The notes beneath the pieces were generated by a model. That model saw only the letters and a list, made by a program, of their open reading frames with translations. It had not been told where the DNA came from and did not search any database. DNA of 5,056 bases from Alphaproteobacteria bacterium (GTDB taxonomy: Bacteria; Pseudomonadota; Alphaproteobacteria; Rhizobiales; Hyphomicrobiaceae), in the NCBI GenBank assembly GCA_022600335.1, contig JAHZKN010000138.1, positions 1-5,056 of the forward strand. The letters are read 5' to 3'. The number at the start of each line of letters is the position of its first letter. Positions within the stretch are counted from its first letter, which is position 1. Of the stretch, positions 1-4,833 are shown piece by piece. The translations under genes and the position numbers were made by a program.

Positions 1-291
1 CTTCGTCAGATCACACTTGAGATCTTTCCCCGCCGGTTTTTTGAGAAGGATCATGGTGCACAGAGATCGCTCACAGGCTTTTAAACGCTTTGCTTCACCG
101 GGAGCCTTTTCAATTGCCAACGCGGACTGTGTGCAGGCAATAACGGTGAGAGCCACAAACACGATGACATTCGAATATCGGACGAGTCTCTTTGTTTGCC
201 GCATCGCTGGCAGCGCCTGGCGTAATGTTGCTGTGGTGTTGGCGACAAGCCCAGCAGTTCGGCGTTTTACAGTGAGCCCGTGTGTATTCAT
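1..291 (-). CDS. Small exported cysteine-containing protein of unknown function (3' end cut by window edge)
   Basis: The minus strand is open from an ATG at 291 to the left edge (97 codons, no stop), so the C-terminus is missing. Residues about 30-59 look like an export signal: a basic stretch (MRQTKRLVRYS), a hydrophobic core (VIVFVALTVIAC) and an AxA-type site ending SALA at residue 59. VIAC at 50-53 also fits a lipobox, so a lipoprotein is possible. The predicted mature part has Cys73, Cys78 and Cys93 in the pattern CERSLC...CDLTK. From memory this resembles small secreted hypothetical proteins of Rhizobiales with a conserved C-x4-C and a later CDL; I cannot verify this by search. The start is uncertain: the internal ATG at 204 (Met30) would give a signal peptide of normal length, while the ATG at 291 leaves an unusually long leader. 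Neither has a strong ribosome binding site. The gene is divergent from the oxidase subunit gene. No function is proposed. Confidence 0.66.
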   Translation of the reverse strand, partial: MNTHGLTVKRRTAGLVANTTATLRQALPAMRQTKRLVRYSNVIVFVALTVIACTQSALAIEKAPGEAKRLKACERSLCTMILLKKPAGKDLKCDLTK

Positions 292-336
292 ATTGAGGTC
301 TTCAGTTCTGTCGTTTGGATTTGGGCTCTGGCGAGA

Positions 337-376
337 TTGCCAAGGTCCTTGGTAGCCTGGAGGTAGCTTGCCAAGC
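337..376. promoter_or_regulatory. Two short palindromes sharing a TTGCCAAG core (possible operator)
   Basis: CCAAGG-T-CCTTGG (340-352) and GCTTG-C-CAAGC (366-376) are each perfect inverted repeats around one central base. Both include the same core, TTGCCAAGG at 337-345 and TTGCCAAGC at 368-376, offset by 31 bases, which is close to three helical turns. Two half-related sites on one DNA face between divergent genes would suit a dimeric regulator. That role is inference; such short palindromes can arise by chance, and no regulator gene is visible in the window. Confidence 0.25.
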
Positions 377-405
377 AAGGCAGAGGCTTTGCGCGAGCCT
401 TGTTT
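373..405. repeat. Inverted repeat, 9-bp stem with 15-base loop
   Basis: AAGCAAGGC (373-381) pairs with GCCTTGTTT (397-405), with one G-T wobble, around a 15-base loop. No T-run follows on either strand, so it does not look like an intrinsic terminator. It overlaps the second palindrome of the possible operator cluster, so the two structures would compete. Confidence 0.3.
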
Positions 406-555
406 CAGTGACGATTACGGCTGTTTTTGGGGGGCGGAAAGGCTGCGAAATTTCTGAGGAAAGCAGGTTCTGGCCGGATTGGCCCGCTCGATCAGGCCTT
501 GAAGCGGTGAAGTCCTTGCGTTACCACAGCAATAACGGACGTGAACATTCAATAC

Positions 556-563
556 GGGGAGGA
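556..563 (+). promoter_or_regulatory. Ribosome binding site of the oxidase subunit IV gene
   Basis: GGGGAGGA ends seven bases before the GTG at 571. It decides the start: an in-frame GTG at 541 lies upstream of this site and has no comparable one, and an in-frame ATG at 604 is too far downstream. Confidence 0.7.
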
Positions 564-570
564 CGACTCT

Positions 571-714
571 GTGAGCATTGATACGACAGGTGGCCACCAA
601 GCCATGGACTATCCGCAGCATGTTTCAACGTACAAAACGTTCCTGCGACTTACGACTGCTACCATCATCGGCTGCGTCATTTTGCTTGCCGGGATGCTGT
701 ATTTCCTCGTCTAA
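571..714 (+). CDS. aa3-type cytochrome c oxidase subunit IV (small bacterial type)
   Basis: This 47-residue protein belongs to the small alphaproteobacterial cytochrome c oxidase subunit IV family (COX4_pro_2 type; ctaH in Paracoccus, from memory, about 50 residues). It is a single-helix accessory subunit of the aa3 oxidase in the cytoplasmic membrane, with no catalytic residues. The hallmark is at residues 12-25, MDYPQHVSTYKTFL, matching the family pattern DYxxHxxTYxxFL. One membrane helix follows at about residues 28-47, after which the protein ends, so the length is normal for the family. The start is GTG at 571, supported by the purine-rich site at 556-563. The catalytic oxidase genes are not in the window. 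pntAA starts 133 bases downstream on the same strand; from memory this gene is often found next to pnt genes in Rhizobiales. A shared transcript is possible but not shown. Confidence 0.9.
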   Translation: MSIDTTGGHQAMDYPQHVSTYKTFLRLTTATIIGCVILLAGMLYFLV

Positions 715-847
715 AGTAGAATTCCCGTTTTTCAATTCATCGCGCAATGATCCAGGCTTTATGCATGTTGCGTGTGAAGCATCAGCTGTTCAATGAACCA
801 CAAGTCATCGCACGAGTGACGGTGGAATTTTCGGGTTAAGCACGTCC

Positions 848-1981
848 ATGGTTGTCATTGCGGTCACCAAAGAACCAGAGGCTGAGCCGCGCGTTGCCGT
901 TTCGCCCGAAACTGTCAAAAAATTTAAGAACCTTGGTGCAACTGTGAAAGTGCAATCGGGAGCTGGCGTGCGGTCAGGCTTTTCGGATGCGGATCTCAAG
1001 GCGCAAGGCGCCGAGATTGTCGCTTCTGCAGCTGAGGCTTTGAACGGCGCGGATATCCTGCTTCGTGTGGGTCGTCCAGAAGCCGATGATGTTGCCCAGC
1101 TCAAGGACGGTGCAATTGTTACCGCCATCCTGTCTCCGCATGATGATCGCGATCAGTTAAATGCGCTTGCTGGTGCCGGTGCATCTCTGTTTTCCATGGA
1201 ATTCATGCCGCGGATTACGCGGGCCCAGTCGATGGATGTGCTGTCGAGCCAAGCCAATCTGGCCGGCTACAAGGCTGTTGTTGATGGTGCTGCCTTGTTT
1301 GGCCGTGCACTGCCGATGATGATGACGGCAGCTGGCACCATCCCCGCTGCAAAAGTCTTTGTCATGGGAGTTGGGGTTGCGGGCCTTCAGGCAATTGCAA
1401 CAGCACGTCGCCTGGGTGCTGTGGTCACGGCAACAGACGTGCGCCCCGACACCAAAGAACAGGTGCAATCTCTGGGTGCCAAGTTCATAGCTGTTGAAGA
1501 CGATGAATTCCGTGAGGCGCAAACATCGGCTGGCTATGCAAAAGCAATGTCCCCAGAATATCAAGCCAAGCAAGCCGAATTAGTTGCAAGCCATATTGCG
1601 GGGCAAGATGTTGTTATCACAACAGCATTGATACCAGGGCGACCTGCACCAACACTTATATCAAAAGCCATGGTGGCATCGATGAAGCCGGGCTCCGTGA
1701 TTGTCGATCTGGCAGCGGAACGGGGCGGCAATTGCGAAGCCACGCAAGCAGGCGAAACGGTTACTGTTGATGGTGTGCATATTGCAGGCCCCATCAATCT
1801 TGCCGGAGAGCTGGCGTTTAATGCCTCAAGTTTATACGCCAAGAACGTCTACACGTTTCTTGAGACGATGTTCGACAAAGATGCCAAAGCGTTGGCCATT
1901 GCGTGGGACGATGAGATTGTCACTGGGACTTTGGTGGCCAAAGATGGTGCCATTGTTCACCCCAGTCTGACTGCAAGCTAA
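848..1981 (+). CDS. pntAA: NAD(P) transhydrogenase alpha-1 subunit (domain I, NAD(H)-binding), PntAA
   Basis: This is the soluble cytoplasmic NAD(H)-binding domain of proton-translocating transhydrogenase, which passes hydride from NADH to NADP+ bound on PntB. The 377 residues match the length of stand-alone alpha-1 subunits of three-gene transhydrogenases (Rhodospirillum rubrum about 384). The N-terminal alanine dehydrogenase/PNT domain spans about residues 1-140 and the Rossmann domain about 145-370. The RQD loop is intact: Arg122, Gln127 and Asp130 have the same spacing as R127/Q132/D135 of R. rubrum. The dinucleotide fold shows GVGVAG at 174-179 and the acidic residue binding the adenosine ribose at Asp197 (TATDVR). 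ITTALIPGRPAP and KPGSVIVDLA are further family blocks. ATG 848 is the first start codon after the in-frame stop at 794-796. Its upstream sequence lacks a clear Shine-Dalgarno, unlike the genes that follow. The stop lies 18 bases before pntAB, indicating one operon. Confidence 0.97.
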   Translation: MVVIAVTKEPEAEPRVAVSPETVKKFKNLGATVKVQSGAGVRSGFSDADLKAQGAEIVASAAEALNGADILLRVGRPEADDVAQLKDGAIVTAILSPHDDRDQLNALAGAGASLFSMEFMPRITRAQSMDVLSSQANLAGYKAVVDGAALFGRALPMMMTAAGTIPAAKVFVMGVGVAGLQAIATARRLGAVVTATDVRPDTKEQVQSLGAKFIAVEDDEFREAQTSAGYAKAMSPEYQAKQAELVASHIAGQDVVITTALIPGRPAPTLISKAMVASMKPGSVIVDLAAERGGNCEATQAGETVTVDGVHIAGPINLAGELAFNASSLYAKNVYTFLETMFDKDAKALAIAWDDEIVTGTLVAKDGAIVHPSLTAS

Positions 1982-1983
1982 TC

Positions 1984-1990
1984 AGGTGGA
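1984..1990 (+). promoter_or_regulatory. Ribosome binding site of pntAB
   Basis: AGGTGGA ends nine bases before the ATG at 2000. It supports this start and hence the hydrophobic N-terminal extension of PntAB. The earlier ATG at 1990 is in another frame and meets a stop after two codons. Confidence 0.6.
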
Positions 1991-1999
1991 TGAACTGAC

Positions 2000-2395
2000 A
2001 TGAAAGCCGTTCTCTCCCGACTGTGCGCGATCACTGCTTTATGCTGTGTCGCAGCGCCGATTGCCCTGGCTGGACCATCCGGAGATGCGGGTGTTGATCC
2101 TGCGATCTACCGATTGATGGTGTTCGCGATGGCCATTTTCGTTGGCTATTACGTCGTCTGGAGTGTGACGCCTGCGTTGCACACACCTTTGATGAGCGTG
2201 ACGAATGCCATCTCCTCGGTGATCGTTGTTGGGGCTTTGCTCGCGGTCGGGGTCGAGACCATCCTCGACGGAGGCATGCTTGCAAAAGTGTTTGGCTTTT
2301 TGGCGCTGGTGATGGCGTCGATCAATATCTTTGGTGGCTTCCTTGTCACGCAACGCATGTTGGCGATGTACAAGAAAAAGGAGCCAAAGAAATGA
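2000..2395 (+). CDS. pntAB: NAD(P) transhydrogenase alpha-2 subunit (membrane domain II part), PntAB
   Basis: This small subunit supplies the alpha half of the proton-conducting membrane domain. It has 131 residues and the family block [20 protein letters not shown] at about 54-73. Three membrane helices fit at about 38-57, 66-85 and 94-117, followed by a basic cytoplasmic tail (YKKKEPKK). Residues 1-24 look like a signal peptide: Lys2 and Arg7, a hydrophobic core, and an ALA site before Gly25. In the E. coli alpha subunit the helix equivalent to the first one here starts from the periplasmic side, after an extra helix TM1. Cleaving a signal peptide would leave the N-terminus outside and the tail inside, which fits that topology; alternatively the segment stays as a TM1 substitute. 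The start at ATG 2000 has a good ribosome binding site. It follows pntAA by 18 bases; pntB begins 89 bases after its stop. Confidence 0.96.
   Translation: MKAVLSRLCAITALCCVAAPIALAGPSGDAGVDPAIYRLMVFAMAIFVGYYVVWSVTPALHTPLMSVTNAISSVIVVGALLAVGVETILDGGMLAKVFGFLALVMASINIFGGFLVTQRMLAMYKKKEPKK
2378..2383 (+). promoter_or_regulatory. Ribosome-binding-like site inside the end of pntAB
   Basis: AAGGAG with one more A before it (AAAGGAG, 2377-2383 region) lies eight bases before an ATG at 2392 that overlaps the pntAB stop. It is part of the lysine-rich pntAB tail codons, so it may be a by-product of AAG/GAG codons rather than a selected site. Confidence 0.35.
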
Positions 2396-2481
2396 GCTCC
2401 ATGAAGTCTGTGCCAGGCGCCCTCGCGCCGCTGTGCCCTAACCTGAACTCAAAACCAATCACGCCAGCGAGGAGCGCTTAG
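2392..2481 (+). CDS. Possible 29-residue ORF between pntAB and pntB
   Basis: The ATG at 2392 overlaps the pntAB stop as ATGA, the classic arrangement for translational coupling, and has a purine-rich site eight bases upstream. The frame runs 29 codons (start [14 protein letters not shown], end TPARSA) to TAG at 2479-2481. It lies in the same frame as pntB, whose ATG at 2485 comes one codon after that TAG. The peptide has no recognisable domain and no clear membrane segment. It could be a coupling ORF that carries ribosomes up to the pntB start, a decayed N-terminal extension of PntB, or chance. No family is recognised, and expression is not shown. Confidence 0.25.
   Translation: MSSMKSVPGALAPLCPNLNSKPITPARSA
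2416..2429 (+). repeat. Small GC hairpin in the pntAB-pntB gap
   Basis: GGCGC (2416-2420) and GCGCC (2425-2429) form a five-pair all-GC stem with a CCTC loop. There is no T-run after it, so it is not an intrinsic terminator. It could slow ribosomes or protect an mRNA end and so adjust pntAB against pntB levels, but the stem is short. Confidence 0.25.
2469..2474 (+). promoter_or_regulatory. Ribosome binding site of pntB
   Basis: GAGGAG ends ten bases before the ATG at 2485 and fixes that start. It lies inside the last codons of the 29-codon ORF upstream. Confidence 0.6.
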
Positions 2482-2484
2482 AGA

Positions 2485-3888
2485 ATGTCCGCGAACCTCG
2501 TTGCCCTCCTTTATCTTGTGTCCGGGATCCTCTTTATCCTGGCATTGCGTGGGCTCTCCAGTCCCGCCAGTTCTCGGCGCGGCAATCTTCTTGGTATGAT
2601 CGGCATGGCCATTGCCATTGCCACCACTCTTGCCATCGCCAACCCAGAGCAAACGACGACCTGGGGGCTGATCTTTGCCGGCATTGGCCTCGGTGGATTG
2701 ATCGGCGCGGTGATTGCGCGCCGCATTCCGATGACGTCGATGCCGGAGTTGGTCGCTGCATTCCATTCACTGGTTGGACTAGCAGCTGTATTTGTTGCCG
2801 CCGCGGCTCTCTACGCGCCAGATCAATTTGGCATTGGCACGCCCGGCAATATTCCCGGTGCCAGTTTGCTTGAAATGTCGCTCGGTGTTGCAATTGGTGC
2901 CATTACATTTACCGGCTCAATTATCGCCTTTGCCAAACTGGCCGGCAAAATGTCAGGCAGCCCAATCCTGTTGCCCATGCGCCATATTATCAACATCGGC
3001 CTGTTCTCAGGCCTGGTGTGGTTGATCTTCCAGTTCTGCGTTTCAGGTGGCTACGATAGCTTGTTCTGGGCCATTGTAGCGGTGTCTCTCGTACTCGGTG
3101 TTCTCATCATTATCCCCATTGGCGGCGCCGACATGCCGGTTGTGGTGTCGATGTTGAACTCCTATTCAGGCTGGGCCGCCGCCGGTATTGGCTTCACCCT
3201 TGGCAACATTGCTCTGATTATCACCGGCGCTCTTGTTGGCTCTTCAGGTGCCATCCTTTCCTACATCATGTGTAAGGGCATGAACCGCTCATTTATTTCT
3301 GTGATCCTCGGCGGTTTTGGTGGTGAGACCGCGGGGCCATCAGGGGATGGCGAACAGAAACCTGTGAAGCTCGGCTCAGCAGAAGATGCCGCCTACATGA
3401 TGAAGAACGCATCCAGTGTGATTATTGTGCCAGGCTACGGCATGGCCGTTGCGCAAGCCCAGCACGCGTTGCGCGAAATGGGTGATGCGCTGAAGGCAGA
3501 GGGAATAGAGGTCAAATATGCGATCCATCCAGTGGCTGGGCGCATGCCTGGTCACATGAATGTTCTGCTTGCCGAGGCCAATGTGCCCTATGATGAAGTC
3601 TTTGAACTTGAAGACATCAACAGTGAGTTCGCCCAGACGGATGTCGTCTATGTCATCGGTGCTAATGATGTGACCAATCCGGCCGCTGAAGACGATCCAA
3701 CTTCACCTATTTACGGTATGCCAGTGCTGCAGGTTTGGAAATCTGCAACGGTTCTCTTTAACAAACGCTCGCTTGCCTCAGGCTATGCCGGCATCGACAA
3801 TCCGCTGTTCTACCGTGAGAATACCGTGATGGTGTTGGGCGATGCGAAAAAAATGACAGAAGGCATTGGCAAGGCGCTGGCCCACTAA
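2485..3888 (+). CDS. pntB: NAD(P) transhydrogenase beta subunit (membrane domain II and NADP(H)-binding domain III), PntB
   Basis: PntB carries most of the proton channel and the NADP(H) site of the Re/Si-specific transhydrogenase (EC 7.1.1.1); with PntAA and PntAB it uses inward proton flow to drive NADPH formation. The 467 residues match full-length family members. Hydrophobic helices fill about residues 1-275, and the cytoplasmic NADP-binding domain spans about 290-467. Proton-path residues are present with a constant +3 offset to E. coli beta: His94 (AAFHSLVG) for H91, Asp216 (GGADMPVV) for D213, Asn225 (SMLNSYSG) for N222. Domain III shows VPGYGMAVAQAQ (315-326), GRMPGHMNVLLAEANVPYD (352-370), IGANDVTNPAA with Asp395, and NKRSLASGYAGIDNP with Lys427/Arg428, matching E. 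coli D392 and K424/R425. No residue loss or frameshift is seen. The start has a GAGGAG site ten bases upstream and begins directly with the family's usual N-terminus. It is the last recognisable pnt gene. Confidence 0.97.
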   Translation: MSANLVALLYLVSGILFILALRGLSSPASSRRGNLLGMIGMAIAIATTLAIANPEQTTTWGLIFAGIGLGGLIGAVIARRIPMTSMPELVAAFHSLVGLAAVFVAAAALYAPDQFGIGTPGNIPGASLLEMSLGVAIGAITFTGSIIAFAKLAGKMSGSPILLPMRHIINIGLFSGLVWLIFQFCVSGGYDSLFWAIVAVSLVLGVLIIIPIGGADMPVVVSMLNSYSGWAAAGIGFTLGNIALIITGALVGSSGAILSYIMCKGMNRSFISVILGGFGGETAGPSGDGEQKPVKLGSAEDAAYMMKNASSVIIVPGYGMAVAQAQHALREMGDALKAEGIEVKYAIHPVAGRMPGHMNVLLAEANVPYDEVFELEDINSEFAQTDVVYVIGANDVTNPAAEDDPTSPIYGMPVLQVWKSATVLFNKRSLASGYAGIDNPLFYRENTVMVLGDAKKMTEGIGKALAH

Positions 3889-3992
3889 AATGGCGTGCTG
3901 AGACCAAATTTTGCACCAATTCCGGCTTCGAAGCGTGGCCAAGCTGCAGCGCGGTAGCAAATTTCCGACAGATTTGAGACGAAGATCTTATA

Positions 3993-4010
3993 CCCGTTGT
4001 TGGCAGCGGG
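3993..4010. other. Strong hairpin in the gap after pntB
   Basis: CCCGTTG (3993-3999) and CAGCGGG (4004-4010) form a seven-pair stem with one G-T wobble and a TTGG tetraloop, about 105 bases after the pntB stop. No T-run follows on either strand, so it is not a canonical intrinsic terminator. It may protect or define the 3' end of the pnt mRNA, or act as a weak terminator. The rest of the 3889-4075 gap shows nothing else convincing; TATAGT at 4030-4035 resembles a -10 box for the next gene but has no well-spaced -35. Confidence 0.35.
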
Positions 4011-4062
4011 CTCAGAGTCAGTGCATCTTTATAGTCTGTGGGACGTTGGGCCCGCGACAGAC

Positions 4063-4067
4063 GAGGT
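4063..4067 (+). promoter_or_regulatory. Ribosome binding site of the metallopeptidase-like gene
   Basis: GAGGT ends eight bases before the ATG at 4076. It supports this start over the in-frame ATG at 3911, which would bury the hydrophobic signal segment 55 residues into the protein. Confidence 0.55.
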
Positions 4068-4075
4068 CACAGCTT

Positions 4076-4660
4076 ATGCGCTTGTGCATTGTCTTCAGTC
4101 TATTGTTTTGCCTTTTCTGGAGTCCGTCCAGTCAAGGTGCTGAAGTAATGCGGTCGCACTTTCCCGTTCGGACACATTTCCAACAGTGCCATGACCTGCG
4201 CGGCGAGTTTGTGTCCACCATCCGCTTTGACGAACTGCGTGATGTCGCCCATGCGGTCATTATGAACAAAGTGCCCTACATCGTACTCAATCCAACCCGG
4301 CTTGCGACATTACCACCAAAGCTGCAGGCGTTCTTTTACGAGCATGAGTGCGCCCACCATCTGCTTGGCCATAATTACAATCCAACGCTGTCAAGCGAAC
4401 CGGAAGCCGACTGCTTGGCAGTCAAGTCCGGTCGTGACCGGGGGCTCTTTACCCGCGCTGACGTTGTTGCGTTCCGGCCTTGGATTGTGCCGTTACGTGG
4501 TAGTATGCGTGGGCATCTGCCCGGCAAGAAAAGGTTCGCGCTTCTTATGCAGTGCTTTGATGATTCTGAAACGGACAAGAACCTAGCTGAACGGATGCAG
4601 TCCGCATTGGCTACCACCGCCCGCTTGCGCCGTGCACGGTCGATTGTACACCGCGACTAG
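4076..4660 (+). CDS. Small exported M48-like zinc metallopeptidase candidate
   Basis: This 194-residue protein begins with a likely signal peptide (hydrophobic residues 3-16, cleavage probably near residues 21-22, SSQGAE). The mature part has HECAH at 90-94, an HExxH zinc-binding motif with Glu91 as candidate catalytic base, within YEHECAHHLLGH. An ExxxD motif follows at Glu108-Asp112 (EPEAD), the arrangement of gluzincins such as M48 peptidases, in which the Glu is the third zinc ligand. Only 13 residues separate the motifs and the protein is far shorter than typical M48 enzymes, with no further membrane helix. Four cysteines (38, 92, 113, 160) remain after export; Cys92 lies inside the zinc motif and Cys113 right after EAD, so a disulfide bracing the site is conceivable. 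The start rests on the ribosome binding site and signal peptide; the frame is also open upstream to ATG 3911. Substrate is unknown, and the neighbours give no clue. Exported metallopeptidase is a motif-based inference. Confidence 0.78.
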   Translation: MRLCIVFSLLFCLFWSPSSQGAEVMRSHFPVRTHFQQCHDLRGEFVSTIRFDELRDVAHAVIMNKVPYIVLNPTRLATLPPKLQAFFYEHECAHHLLGHNYNPTLSSEPEADCLAVKSGRDRGLFTRADVVAFRPWIVPLRGSMRGHLPGKKRFALLMQCFDDSETDKNLAERMQSALATTARLRRARSIVHRD

Positions 4661-4696
4661 GCGCGCCGGGTCTGCGCACTTCCACGCTGTCTCTTT

Positions 4697-4724
4697 AGAA
4701 TTGATCTGTGCGGGTGACAATTCT
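4697..4724. repeat. Perfect 7-bp inverted repeat upstream of the hydrolase gene
   Basis: AGAATTG (4697-4703) and CAATTCT (4718-4724) are exact reverse complements around a 14-base spacer; arm centres are 21 bases apart, about two helical turns. No T-run follows on either strand, so a terminator is unlikely. It may be an operator for the hydrolase gene. I see no convincing promoter boxes in the 4661-4833 gap. Confidence 0.3.
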
Positions 4725-4821
4725 CGCCACTTCGCTAGATTGCGCCGTGATGCAGCTGGGGGCTTTGTTGTCAGGCTACCATTATTAGCTTGGTGACCCA
4801 AAGCGTCGGCATGTAAACACT

Positions 4822-4828
4822 GGGGAGG
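4822..4828 (+). promoter_or_regulatory. Ribosome binding site of the alpha/beta hydrolase gene
   Basis: GGGGAGG ends five bases before the ATG at 4834, a near-consensus Shine-Dalgarno that settles the start of this edge-truncated gene. Confidence 0.6.
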
Positions 4829-4833
4829 CGGGC

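Larger units (their letters stand above)
292..570. other. Divergent intergenic region with short palindromes
   Basis: This stretch separates the leftward exported-protein gene from the rightward oxidase subunit IV gene, so it should hold promoters for both. I see no convincing -35/-10 pair. TTGAAG at 499-504 followed after 17 bases by TACCAC is a poor match at best. The visible structure is a cluster of short palindromes between 337 and 405, listed separately. Open frames crossing this region on either strand show no recognisable protein features. Confidence 0.6.

Noticed and set aside
17..355. Plus-strand open frame of 112 codons at the left end
   Set aside because: It lies opposite the minus-strand gene, which has a clear signal peptide and patterned cysteines, whereas this translation shows no recognisable domain, and its start lacks a convincing binding site.
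315..621. Open frames on both strands across the divergent intergenic region (plus 315-581, minus 415-621)
   Set aside because: The minus frame overlaps the oxidase subunit IV gene, both lack protein-like features, and the plus frame overlaps that gene's ribosome binding site and start.
805..1842. Long minus-strand open frames inside pntAA
   Set aside because: They are opposite a fully conserved gene; their composition simply mirrors pntAA codons.
2031..2373. Three minus-strand open frames inside pntAB
   Set aside because: All are shadows of the conserved pntAB frame, with low-complexity Arg/Ser/His-rich translations and no start signals.
3911..4075. A 55-residue N-terminal extension of the metallopeptidase-like protein starting at ATG 3911
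   Set aside because: The extension is Arg-rich without domain features, and the internal ATG 4076 has both a ribosome binding site and an immediate signal peptide.
4660..4667. GGCGCGCC palindrome just after the peptidase-like stop as a terminator
   Set aside because: An eight-base palindrome cannot form a useful loop and no T-run follows it.
4583..4801. Minus-strand open frame of 72 codons across the end of the peptidase-like gene and the following gap
   Set aside because: No start signal or recognisable motif, and half of it opposes a well-supported gene.
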